A stretch of DNA of 64,000 nucleotides from Mesorhizobium sp. ES1-4. GTDB lineage: Bacteria; Pseudomonadota; Alphaproteobacteria; Rhizobiales; Rhizobiaceae. Below are positions 12,449 to 20,616 of the stretch, in pieces. Numbering within the stretch: the first letter of the stretch is position 1; the number at the start of each line of letters is the position of its first letter. The DNA lies in NCBI RefSeq assembly GCF_020164745.1, contig NZ_JAIUGV010000016.1, positions 60,111 through 124,110 on the forward strand, read 5' to 3'. The position numbers and the translations under genes are program-made. The notes under the pieces were generated by a model, which was given only the letters and a program-made list of their open reading frames with translations, searched no databases and had not been told where the DNA came from.

Positions 12449-13147
12449 CTACGCGACCGCGGCAGCAATTTTCGCGGCGATGTCGCGCAGGACGGCTTCG
12501 TCGGCCGCCGCACGTGTCTTCCTCGATGCGACCAGGCAGGCTTGCGACTTCAGGACCACGCCATCGCCCAGCACCTTGAGGTGGTTGGCGCGCAGCGTCG
12601 AGCCTGACGACGTGATGTCGACGATGACATCGGCAAGCCCTGCCGCCGGCGCACCTTCGGTGGCGCCGAGGCTCTCGACGATGCGATAGACCTGGATGCC
12701 GTGCTTGAGCGAAAAGAACTGCTGCGTCAGCCGCCAGTATTTGGTGGCGATCCTGAGCCGCCGGCCATGGCGCTGGCGGAAATCGGCGGCGACGTCGTCG
12801 AGATCGGCCATGGTGTCGACATCGAGCCAGATCTCGGGCACCGCCACCACGACATCGGCATGGCCGAAGCCGAGACGGGCAACGATTTCGGACCGCGCCT
12901 CCCAGTCGGCGAGATTTTCCCGCACAAGGTCTTCGCCGGTGATGCCGAGGTCGACCGCACCCTGGCCTATCTCGCCCGAGATTTCGGAGGCCGACAGGAA
13001 GGCGACCTCGACATTGTCCAGGCCATCGACGCGGGCATGATACTTACGCTCGTCGCCTGGCAGGCTGACGGCGAGGCCGGCCCTGGCCAGCACCTCCAGC
13101 GCCTGCTCTTTCAGCCGGCCTTTCGAGGGAACGGCCAGCGTGATCAT
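12449..13147 (-). CDS. hisG: ATP phosphoribosyltransferase catalytic subunit, short form
   Basis: First enzyme of histidine synthesis. The 232-residue chain is the short form that lacks the C-terminal ACT-like domain and needs HisZ for activity and feedback control. It opens with ITLAVPSKGRLKEQ and contains the phosphate-binding DIVDITSSGSTLRAN-like stretch (VIVDITSSGSTLRAN). Start ATG 13147 overlaps the hisZ stop by four bases (ATGA), which supports this start over a frame reaching 13186 and implies translational coupling with hisZ, its partner. Confidence 0.96.
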   Translation of the reverse strand: MITLAVPSKGRLKEQALEVLARAGLAVSLPGDERKYHARVDGLDNVEVAFLSASEISGEIGQGAVDLGITGEDLVRENLADWEARSEIVARLGFGHADVVVAVPEIWLDVDTMADLDDVAADFRQRHGRRLRIATKYWRLTQQFFSLKHGIQVYRIVESLGATEGAPAAGLADVIVDITSSGSTLRANHLKVLGDGVVLKSQACLVASRKTRAAADEAVLRDIAAKIAAAVA

Positions 13148-14265
13148 GGTGCCTTCTCCCGCAACGCCTCGATGCGGTCGAGCCACACCGAAAAGCCGAC
13201 ACCTGGGATCGCGGTCCTGGCGCCAAGCAGTGTCAGCAACCTGTCGTACCGGCCGCCACCGGCCAGGGGGCGGTCGCCACCTTGCACTGCTATTTCGAAG
13301 ACGACACCGGTGTAATAATCGAGCGGCCTGCCGAAGGCGGCATCATAGCGGATCTTTGCCGAGGGCAATCCATGCGCCTCGATCGCCCTGGCGCGAGCCG
13401 CGAATTTTTCCAGCGCCGCACCCAGCGAAAGTCCGGCGCCGGCGGCGAAGGTTTCCAACGCCTGGGCCGCGCCATCGAGCGGCACGTCGATCGCCAGGAA
13501 ACCCTTCAGCGCCGCGAAGGCCTCGTCCGACAGCCGCACGCTGCGCAACTCGGCTTTCTCGATCAGCCGCCGCGCAATATCCGATGGCGCGCGCCCGGCG
13601 GATGCCGACAAGCCGGCCTCCTCCATTCCACCGGCAATGTGCCGGGAGAGGCCGTCCAGATCACCATCGAGGACAAGCGCCGCGACCGGGCCGGAGAGTT
13701 GGCCGTTGCGTGGCGGGTTGGCGAGATCGGCGAGTGCCGCCTCCAGCATCGGCGCCGAGCCGAAGGCACGGGCCAGCCGCATGCGCCAGCCGCGCGGCAG
13801 GCCGAGGGCCGCCAGCACCGCCTCGAAGATGCCCTGGTCGCCGAGCGTGACCGCCAGCGACTGGCCGGGCAGCACCAGCGACAGCAACGCATGGGCGTCA
13901 GCCACCGAACGGGCGTCGGCTTCGGCCGTGTCGCGGTCGCCGAGATCCTCGATGCCGGCCTGGAAGAACTCGTTGCCGCCCTCGCGGCGCTGGCGAAACA
14001 CTTCGCCGAGATAGGAGTAGCGGCGCGGCGTGTCGGCCTGGCTGGCTATGTGGTCCAGGCAGACGGGAATGGTGAATTCGGGTCGCAGGCAAAGCGTCTG
14101 CCCGGTCTCGCTCTCGGTCAGGAAAATGCGCCGGCGCAGATCCTCGCCGGCCATGTCGAGGAACGGATCGGCCGGCTGCAGCACCGCGACTTCGACCGCA
14201 TGCGTGTTGCGGGTTGCGAAGAGGGTGATGATGTCGGTCGATATTGCGGGGTAGCGGGAGGTCAT
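13144..14265 (-). CDS. hisZ: ATP phosphoribosyltransferase regulatory subunit
   Basis: Histidyl-tRNA-synthetase-like protein of 373 residues that forms an octamer with short HisG and carries histidine feedback control. It keeps the class II catalytic-core look (LRPEFTIPVCLDH, YSYLGEVFRQRREG, GGGRYDRLLTLLG) but lacks the anticodon-binding domain, as expected of HisZ. I place the start at ATG 14265 (MTSRYPAIS); the in-frame extension to 14367 runs through a palindromic repeat and is non-coding. It overlaps hisG and lies downstream of hisS, its paralogue. Confidence 0.95.
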   Translation of the reverse strand: MTSRYPAISTDIITLFATRNTHAVEVAVLQPADPFLDMAGEDLRRRIFLTESETGQTLCLRPEFTIPVCLDHIASQADTPRRYSYLGEVFRQRREGGNEFFQAGIEDLGDRDTAEADARSVADAHALLSLVLPGQSLAVTLGDQGIFEAVLAALGLPRGWRMRLARAFGSAPMLEAALADLANPPRNGQLSGPVAALVLDGDLDGLSRHIAGGMEEAGLSASAGRAPSDIARRLIEKAELRSVRLSDEAFAALKGFLAIDVPLDGAAQALETFAAGAGLSLGAALEKFAARARAIEAHGLPSAKIRYDAAFGRPLDYYTGVVFEIAVQGGDRPLAGGGRYDRLLTLLGARTAIPGVGFSVWLDRIEALREKAP

Positions 14266-14275
14266 GAAGCGCAGC

Positions 14276-14430
14276 CTTCCCTTTTCCCCTTGTGGGAGAA
14301 GGTGGATTGGCGCGCAGCGCCGAGACGGATGAGGGGTGCGTGACGGAATGAGGCGCTTGCGTTCCATGGAACACCCCTCATCCGACCTCGCTTCGCGAGG
14401 CCACCTTCTCCCACATGGGGAGAAGGAAGA
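14276..14430. repeat. RIME-like long inverted repeat between hisS and hisZ
   Basis: Two arms of about 56-61 bases face each other (14276-14336 and 14373-14428) and share GTGGGAGAAGGTGG and CGGATGAGGGG cores, so the transcript would fold into one long imperfect hairpin. The CTTCTCCC/GGGAGAAGG composition is typical of rhizobial intergenic mosaic elements. It fills almost the entire hisS-hisZ gap and could affect read-through or mRNA stability in the his transcript. Confidence 0.8.
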
Positions 14431-14446
14431 GGCCGCGCGGTGCTCG

Positions 14447-15943
14447 TCACTTGGCCCTCTCCTCGGCCTGCGCCGCCAGGATCTTCTTCACCTCGGCGAC
14501 CAGTTCGCCCTCAGCGACTGTCACCTGCGCCGGCCTTGCCGCGCGCCACTCGGCGTTGTCGGTGATTTCGGCCGACATGCGCGCGCCTTCGATCAGGTCC
14601 TTGATCTGCACCTCGCCCTTGGCGCGCTCGTCGCCGCCCTGGATAACGGCGACCGGACAACCGCGGCGGTCGGCATATTTGAGCTGCGCCTTCATGCCGG
14701 CGCCGCCGAGATACATTTCGGAGCGAATGCCGGCGGCGCGCAATTGCGAGACCATCTTCTGGTAGCGGCCGAGGCTTTCCGTGTCCCTGTCCATGACCAG
14801 CACGACAACCGGCGCGATGACGTCGGCGCTGTCGAGCTTGCCGAGGTTCTTCAGCGCCGTCATCAGCCTGGAGACGCCGATGGAAAAGCCGGTTGCCGGA
14901 ACCGGTTCGCCACGGAAGCGTGAGACCAACCCGTCATAGCGCCCGCCGCCGCCGACCGAACCGAAGCGCACGATCTGGCCGTCCTCGTTGGGGATTTCGG
15001 CCAGCAGCTCGGCCTCGAAGACCGGGCCGGTGTAGTATTCGAGACCACGCACAACGGATCGATCCATGGCGATGCGGTCCTCGACATATCCGGCGGCCCT
15101 GACCAGGGCCTCGATCGTCGCGAGTTCACCAACGCCCTCCTGGTAGACCGCATTCCCGCTGACGCTGGCGTCCTGGCCAGCCTGCGCATTTCGCGCGGTC
15201 GCCAGAAGAACGGCCTCGGCTTGCGTGTCATTCAGCCCGGCGCCCTTGGCGAAGTCGCCCTCGCCTTCCTTGCCGCCGTCCCAACGCCCCGGGCCAAGCA
15301 GAAGCCGGACCCCTTCCGGGCCGAGCTTGTCGAGCTTGTCGATGGCGCGCAGCACCGTCAGCCGACGGCCGGCATTCTCATCACCACCAAGGCCGATCGC
15401 CTCGAGCACGCCGTCCAGCACCTTGCGGCTGTTGACGCGGATGACGTAGTCGCCGCGCTTGATGCCGAGCGCCTCCATGACGTCGGCCATCATCATCGCC
15501 ATCTCGGCGTCGGCGGCGACGCCCGGCGTGCCGATTGTGTCGGCGTCGAACTGCATGAACTGGCGGAAGCGGCCGGGGCCGGGCTTTTCGTTGCGGAACA
15601 CCCAGCCGGAACGGTAGCTGCGGTAGGGTTTGGGCAGGCGCTCGAAATTCTCGGCGACGAAACGCGCCGTCGGCGCGGTCAGGTCGTAGCGCAGCGACAG
15701 CCACTGGTCGTCATCGTCCTGGAAGGAGAACACGCCTTCGTTCGGCCGGTCCTGGTCGGGCAGGAATTTTCCGAGCGCGTCCGTATATTCGATCAGCGGT
15801 TGGTCGGCGGGTTCGAAGCCATAGAGTTCATAGACCGAGCGGATCGTCGCCATCATCTTCTCGACGGCGCGGATGTCCTCGGCGCTGCGGTCGGCAAACC
15901 CGCGCGGCAGCCGCGCTTTCGTCTTTTCCGATTTGTCGGCCAT
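14447..15943 (-). CDS. hisS: Histidyl-tRNA synthetase
   Basis: Class IIa aminoacyl-tRNA synthetase that charges tRNA-His. The 498-residue protein shows LRYDLTAPTARF (motif 2 region), the histidine-specific VVRGLEYYTGPVFE segment, motif 3 GGGGRYDGLVSRF, and a C-terminal anticodon-binding domain (VVLVMDRDTE...). The length is typical of alphaproteobacterial HisRS. It starts at ATG 15943 and leads the minus-strand hisS-hisZ-hisG run. Confidence 0.97.
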   Translation of the reverse strand: MADKSEKTKARLPRGFADRSAEDIRAVEKMMATIRSVYELYGFEPADQPLIEYTDALGKFLPDQDRPNEGVFSFQDDDDQWLSLRYDLTAPTARFVAENFERLPKPYRSYRSGWVFRNEKPGPGRFRQFMQFDADTIGTPGVAADAEMAMMMADVMEALGIKRGDYVIRVNSRKVLDGVLEAIGLGGDENAGRRLTVLRAIDKLDKLGPEGVRLLLGPGRWDGGKEGEGDFAKGAGLNDTQAEAVLLATARNAQAGQDASVSGNAVYQEGVGELATIEALVRAAGYVEDRIAMDRSVVRGLEYYTGPVFEAELLAEIPNEDGQIVRFGSVGGGGRYDGLVSRFRGEPVPATGFSIGVSRLMTALKNLGKLDSADVIAPVVVLVMDRDTESLGRYQKMVSQLRAAGIRSEMYLGGAGMKAQLKYADRRGCPVAVIQGGDERAKGEVQIKDLIEGARMSAEITDNAEWRAARPAQVTVAEGELVAEVKKILAAQAEERAK

Positions 15944-16179
15944 GGGTGCTTGCTCAGTGTTTGTGGCGATGGCAGGTCGGTAATGCTGCGATTTTCACAA
16001 CATGATGCGATTTTCACAACGCGCGTGTCCTAAACGATGACGCTTGGTGCGGCAAGGCCATGCGAAGCCTCGCCTCACAGCAACAAACCACTGCGAAAAT
16101 GAACCAATTCCGCCATAAGCGCGGCATTCCGCCGACACAATCGCGGACGATAAACAGGCCGAAACAAGGGGATCGGGCC

Positions 16180-16428
16180 ATGGCTGTGGCGCGGAAATTC
16201 GACATCGGCGATGGCGGCGCAAGCGGCCTGCACGCACATCTGCGCCCGGCCGACACCCACACTCACAAGATGACAAGCCAGGCAGCCGGTCCGTTCGAGC
16301 CCGGCGAAGGCGCCAGCCCCGCCATGCGGGATGCGCTGGTGACCGGCCTGCTGGTGATTTATCCGGCCCTCGCCATCGTGGCCGCCATCGTCGCCGGGCT
16401 TTACCTGTCCGGAGCCGCCGGCACCTGA
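16180..16428 (+). CDS. Small single-span membrane protein, unknown function
   Basis: Unrecognised 82-residue protein. Residues 1-45 are polar, glycine- and histidine-containing, and residues about 52-78 form one hydrophobic helix rich in Ala, Ile and Val, ending GLYLSGAAGT. The start at ATG 16180 follows AAGGGGATCGGGCC. A frame reaching back to 16060 exists but lacks a ribosome site. It stands alone between hisS and tag. Real coding is likely but not certain. Confidence 0.5.
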   Translation: MAVARKFDIGDGGASGLHAHLRPADTHTHKMTSQAAGPFEPGEGASPAMRDALVTGLLVIYPALAIVAAIVAGLYLSGAAGT

Positions 16429-16460
16429 TAGGCGGCAGCCTGCTCACGGGACTTGAAGCG

Positions 16461-17099
16461 CTATTTCGGCCGCTTGAATGCCTTGCGTTCCTTCTCGACC
16501 TCGTTGCGGCACACACATCCCACGAGATGGTCGTTGACCAGGCCCATAGCCTGCATGAAGGCGTAGACTGTGGTCGGGCCGACGAAGGTCCAACCGCGCT
16601 TCTTCAGGTCCTTCGAAATCCGCACGGAAACCGCGGTGGTCGGGTTGGCGCGCAGATGGGCGAGGTCGACGGTTTCAGGCCGCTCGTCCTTGCCAGGCTC
16701 GAACTTCCAGAACCAGGCGGCCAGCGAGCCGAACTCGTCGGCCATCTCGCGGGCGCGTTTGGCGTTGTTGATGGTCGAGACGATCTTGCCGCGATGGCGG
16801 ATGATGCCGGCATTGCCGAGCAGGCGCTCGACGTCCCGCTCCGTGAAGGCCGCGACCTTGTCGAAGTCGAAGCCGGCGAAGGCCTCGCGAAAATTCTCCC
16901 GCTTGCGCAGGATGGTCAGCCACGACAGGCCCGACTGAAACCCTTCAAGGCAGATCTTTTCGAACAGTCTGCGGTCGTCGGCCACCGGCCGGCCCCATTC
17001 ATGATCATGATAGTGCAGATAGTCGGGCAGATTGCCGTGCCAGAAGCAGCGCACGATACCGTCGGGACCGGAGAGCAGGCCGGTGTTTTCCTTTTCCAT
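16461..17099 (-). CDS. tag: DNA-3-methyladenine glycosylase I
   Basis: Base-excision repair enzyme that removes 3-methyladenine from DNA. The 212-residue chain has the Tag signatures RCFWHGN, YHDHEWGRP (with the catalytic-pocket Glu), LEGFQSGLSWLTILRKR, and the C-terminal zinc-binding Cys/His set (HLVGCVCRN). The length is slightly longer than E. coli Tag. Start ATG 17099. It is a single gene with a 212-base gap to the divergent L,D-transpeptidase. Confidence 0.95.
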   Translation of the reverse strand: MEKENTGLLSGPDGIVRCFWHGNLPDYLHYHDHEWGRPVADDRRLFEKICLEGFQSGLSWLTILRKRENFREAFAGFDFDKVAAFTERDVERLLGNAGIIRHRGKIVSTINNAKRAREMADEFGSLAAWFWKFEPGKDERPETVDLAHLRANPTTAVSVRISKDLKKRGWTFVGPTTVYAFMQAMGLVNDHLVGCVCRNEVEKERKAFKRPK

Positions 17100-17311
17100 A
17101 CCAAAAATCCATTCGTTAACGTGCTTTTGCGCTGTTTTACCGTGGCTTTACCAGATTCCTGAACCAGGCGGTAACCACACCAAAAGGTTTACCGACTGGG
17201 CGGCATTTTACGCATTCCGATTCATGTTTCGGTTGCTGCTAGCACGCCAATGATCGCTGAACCCGGGAGCGTTGCCACCCGGTTGTATCCGAGGATCAAG
17301 GTGCGTTCCCG

Positions 17312-18055
17312 ATGAATAGAGTTCTGTTTCCCTTGCTCGGCGCCATGGCTGTCCTTGCCGCCGGCGTCACGCCTTCCAATGCCCAGGACCGCTATGCCGA
17401 CAGGCCGCCGGTAATGGTGAGCCCCGATCTATCCGCACCCTGGGTGCTGCAGCTTGGCCATGCGCCCGGCATCGTGCGGCAGAACCGTTCAGTCGTACAG
17501 CAACGCCCGCGCTACGCACAGCCGCAAGCACAGCCCGACCGGGTGCAGACGGCGGCCGTGCAGGCGCCGGGCAAACGCATGCTCATGCGCCCGCAGATCA
17601 ACCCGATCTACCTGCCGCAGGAAGTCGCCTATGACGGTGGGCAGAAGCCAGGCACCATCGTGATCGATACGACGCAGAATTTCCTCTATCTGGTCGAAAA
17701 GAACGGCAAGGCGCGGCGCTACGGCGTCGGCACCGGCAAGCCGGGCTTTGAATGGTCGGGCACGCACAAGATCACCAACAAGCGAATCTGGCCGGACTGG
17801 CGTCCGCCGTCCGAGATGATCAAACGCGAGGCGGCCAAGGGCCGCTACCTGCCGACCTATCTGGCCGGCGGCATCGAAAACCCGCTCGGCGCCCGTGCGC
17901 TCTATATTGGCACGACTGAATACCGCATCCACGGCACCAACCAGCCATGGACGATCGGTGGCGCGGTGTCGTCAGGCTGCATCCGCATGCGCAACGAGGA
18001 CGTCGTCGACCTTTATGAACGGGTCAATGTCGGAACCACGGTCGAAGTGATATAG
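17312..18055 (+). CDS. L,D-transpeptidase of the YkuD family
   Basis: Periplasmic enzyme predicted to form 3-3 peptidoglycan cross-links or to attach proteins to peptidoglycan. The 247-residue protein begins with a signal peptide (MNRVLFPLLGAMAVLAAG, cleavage near SNA-QD), then a Gln/Pro-rich linker (about 50-95), then the YkuD domain. The catalytic motif is complete: the histidine in YRIHGTNQPWTIG and the cysteine in SSGCIRM. Start ATG 17312 after AAGGTG. The ErfK-type arrangement is common in rhizobia in many paralogues. Confidence 0.94.
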   Translation: MNRVLFPLLGAMAVLAAGVTPSNAQDRYADRPPVMVSPDLSAPWVLQLGHAPGIVRQNRSVVQQRPRYAQPQAQPDRVQTAAVQAPGKRMLMRPQINPIYLPQEVAYDGGQKPGTIVIDTTQNFLYLVEKNGKARRYGVGTGKPGFEWSGTHKITNKRIWPDWRPPSEMIKREAAKGRYLPTYLAGGIENPLGARALYIGTTEYRIHGTNQPWTIGGAVSSGCIRMRNEDVVDLYERVNVGTTVEVI

Positions 18056-18171
18056 TGACGGCGAATCAGCTGGTTAAGCAGTGCTGAGAAGGTTTTGGCG
18101 CGCTGTTGCCCTCAAGCCCTAGCGCGCTGTTGGAAGACGTGCTTAGACTGGCAACGAGTTAACGGGGGACG

Positions 18172-18236
18172 GGCCGTGTGGGGATACGGCCAGTCACGAG
18201 AGGGCAGCACGGGTAACCGGGCTGCCCTTTTCGTTT
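18172..18236 (+). ncRNA. Candidate small RNA or leader with Rho-independent terminator
   Basis: Between the transpeptidase and folD there are two stem-loops on the plus strand: GGCCGT/ACGGCC (18172-18191) and AGGGCAGC/GCTGCCCT (18201-18228), the second followed by TTTTCGTTT, a good intrinsic terminator. It lies 146 bases past the transpeptidase stop, so it may simply end that transcript, or it may close a short independent RNA. No promoter could be assigned. Confidence 0.4.
18201..18236 (+). terminator. Intrinsic terminator upstream of folD
   Basis: Eight-base perfect stem (AGGGCAGC with GCTGCCCT), 12-base loop, then TTTTCGTTT. It separates the transpeptidase transcript from folD. Confidence 0.75.
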
Positions 18237-18344
18237 CATGGTGCGACAGGTCGCCCCGGAGGCACGGTGTTTCGTTTTCAGGGCTGATTTCCGGGCCATG
18301 CTCTGCTATTGCACTGCACAATCTCCCCACCAAAGGTTCGAACT

Positions 18345-19265
18345 ATGTCCCTGTCCGACGACAGCCGCTATCTCAAGGGCGGCCCGGTTGCCCAGCGCAT
18401 CATCGCCGCCGTGCGCGAGGATGCGGCCATTGCCAAGGCCGAGGGTTTTCCGCCCAAGCTGATCTCGATCACCGTCGGCGATACCGACGCGGTCGATGTC
18501 TATGTGCGCAACCAGCGCGCCAAGGCCCAGCTCGCCGGCATCGATTTCGAGGAGCGGCGTTTTCCCGCCACCATCACGTCGGGTGAGTTGGAAGCAGCCA
18601 TCCACGGGCTGAACGCCGATCCCCGCGTAACCGGCATCATCATCCAGCGGCCGGTTCCCGCGCATATCCCGATCAAGACGCTGCAGGCGGCCGTGCATCC
18701 GCTGAAGGACGTCGAGGGCATGCACCCGGCCTCGATCGGCAACATCGTCTACAACCAGCTCGACCTCGCGCCCTGCACGGCGGCGGCCTCGGTCGAGTTG
18801 CTCAAGGAAACCGGCCTCGACCTCAAGGGGCTGGAAGTGGTCGTCGTCGGCCATTCGGAAATCGTCGGCAAGCCGATCGCCTTCCTGTTGATGAGCGAGG
18901 GCGCGACAGTCACTGTCTGCCATCACATGACGCGCTCGGTCGCCGCTCATGCGCGGCGCGCCGACGCCCTGTTCGTCGCCGTCGGCAAGCCCAGGCTGAT
19001 CAAGGCCGACATGGTGAAGCCGGGTGCCGCCGTCATCGACATCGGCATCAATTCGGAAATCGGGCCTGACGGGGCGAGCCGCATCGTCGGTGACGTCGAT
19101 ACCGAAAGCGTACGCGAGGTCGCCTCCTGGATCACGCCGGTGCCAGGCGGCGTCGGCCCGATCACGGTGGCGATCCTGTTGCGCAACACCATGGTGGCGC
19201 TCAGCCGGCAGCGCGCGCTCTACGAGGCAACCTACGGCACGTCGGACAGGCTTGCGGCGGAGTAG
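18345..19265 (+). CDS. folD: FolD-like methylenetetrahydrofolate dehydrogenase with altered active site
   Basis: Rossmann-type folate protein of 306 residues. The FolD frame is clear: GIIIQRPVP, KDVEGMHP, PCTAAA, VVGHSEIVGKP, VIDIGIN and PGGVGPIT. Two catalytic positions differ from the E. coli and human enzymes as I know them. In the YVxxKxK motif the lysine is Gln57 (YVRNQRAK), and the second Asp of KDVDG is Glu124. In human MTHFD1 a Lys-to-Gln change at this site is reported to remove cyclohydrolase while sparing dehydrogenase. This may therefore be a dehydrogenase-only paralogue or serve another C1 carrier. Start ATG 18345. Confidence 0.85.
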   Translation: MSLSDDSRYLKGGPVAQRIIAAVREDAAIAKAEGFPPKLISITVGDTDAVDVYVRNQRAKAQLAGIDFEERRFPATITSGELEAAIHGLNADPRVTGIIIQRPVPAHIPIKTLQAAVHPLKDVEGMHPASIGNIVYNQLDLAPCTAAASVELLKETGLDLKGLEVVVVGHSEIVGKPIAFLLMSEGATVTVCHHMTRSVAAHARRADALFVAVGKPRLIKADMVKPGAAVIDIGINSEIGPDGASRIVGDVDTESVREVASWITPVPGGVGPITVAILLRNTMVALSRQRALYEATYGTSDRLAAE

Positions 19266-19280
19266 CGCCGGAACGGACGC

Positions 19281-20606
19281 CTATTCCGCCGCGATCGGGC
19301 TGTCCTCCCCAACACCTGTAGGTCTCGGCCCGCCATAGGCCCAGTCGAGCAATTTGATCGTGTGCACCACAGGCATGCTGGCGGCGGAGGCGATCTGCGT
19401 GATGCAGCCGATATTGCCGGTGGCGACGACCGAGGCGCCCGTCGCCTCGATGTTTCTCACCTTGCGGTCGCGGAGTTTGGCCGAAATCTCGGATTGCAGG
19501 ATGTTGTAGGTGCCGGCCGAACCACAGCACAGATGGCCCTCGCGCGGCTCGCGGACGATGAAACCGGCCTTGGCGAGCAACTCCTTCGGTTGGCGCGTTA
19601 TCTTCTGGCCGTGCTGCATGGAGCAGGCGGAATGATAGGCAACGACCATGCCCGGCTTGCGCACCGGCTCGGGCAGATCGAGGCTAGCCAGATATTCGGT
19701 GATATCCTTGGCCAGCGCCGAGACCTGTGCGGCCTTGTCGGCATAGCCTGGATCGAGGCGCAGCATGAAGCCGTAATCCTTGATCGTCGTGCCGCAGCCC
19801 GACGCGGTGATGATGATGGCGTCGAGCCCGCCCTGGTCGATGGCGCGCGTCCAGGCATCGACATTTTGCCTGGCCGAGGCAAGCGCTGCCTCTTCCCGTC
19901 CCATGTGATGGACCAGTGCGCCGCAGCAGCCCTCGCCCGGCGGCACCACCACCTCGATGCCGAGCCGCGTCAGCAGCGAGATGGTCGCATCGTTGATGGC
20001 GGGATCGAGCACCGATTGCGCGCAGCCGGTGAGGATGGCGACACGGCCTTTTTTCGTTCCCTGCCCGGCGTGAACGCCCGGCAAGGCCATTGGCGAAGCC
20101 TCTGGGATCGATGCCGGGGCGAGCCTGAGCATCGCGCCGAGCGGCTTCAGCGCCGGGAGCTTCTCGAACAAGCCAATGAACGGCTTGCCCAGTTTCGCCA
20201 GTTTGAGCGCGGCGCGGAAACGCTGGGGATAAGGCAGCACGAAGGCCAGCATGGCGCGGGTCAGGCGATCGAGCAGCGGACGCTTGTAGGTTTCCTGGAT
20301 GTGCGCACGAGCGTGATCGACAAGATGCATGTAGTTCACGCCCGACGGACATGTGGTCATGCAGGCGAGGCAGGACAGGCAGCGGTCGATATGGGTGACG
20401 ATCTCCTTGTCGGCGGGACGGCCGTTCTCCAGCATGTCCTTGATGAGATAGATGCGCCCGCGTGGCGAGTCGAGCTCATTGCCAAGCGTCACATAGGTCG
20501 GGCAGGTGGCGGTGCAGAAGCCGCAATGCACGCATTTGCGCAGGATCTTTTCGGACTCGGCTACATGCGGATCGGCAAGCTGGGCAAGCGAAAAATTGGT
20601 CTGCAT
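19281..20606 (-). CDS. glcF: Glycolate oxidase iron-sulfur subunit
   Basis: Electron-transfer subunit of the membrane-associated glycolate oxidase GlcDEF. The 441-residue chain has two 4Fe-4S ferredoxin motifs near the N-terminus (CVHCGFCTATCP and CLSCLACMTTCP) and two cysteine-rich CCG domains (GEGCCGALVHH, HLCCGSAG). It starts at ATG 20606, only 10 bases after glcE, and is the last gene of the glcD-glcE-glcF order. A lactate or D-2-hydroxyacid substrate cannot be excluded because LldF-type complexes share this architecture, but all three Glc subunits are present. Confidence 0.95.
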   Translation of the reverse strand: MQTNFSLAQLADPHVAESEKILRKCVHCGFCTATCPTYVTLGNELDSPRGRIYLIKDMLENGRPADKEIVTHIDRCLSCLACMTTCPSGVNYMHLVDHARAHIQETYKRPLLDRLTRAMLAFVLPYPQRFRAALKLAKLGKPFIGLFEKLPALKPLGAMLRLAPASIPEASPMALPGVHAGQGTKKGRVAILTGCAQSVLDPAINDATISLLTRLGIEVVVPPGEGCCGALVHHMGREEAALASARQNVDAWTRAIDQGGLDAIIITASGCGTTIKDYGFMLRLDPGYADKAAQVSALAKDITEYLASLDLPEPVRKPGMVVAYHSACSMQHGQKITRQPKELLAKAGFIVREPREGHLCCGSAGTYNILQSEISAKLRDRKVRNIEATGASVVATGNIGCITQIASAASMPVVHTIKLLDWAYGGPRPTGVGEDSPIAAE

Positions 20607-20616
20607 TTCTGATGTC

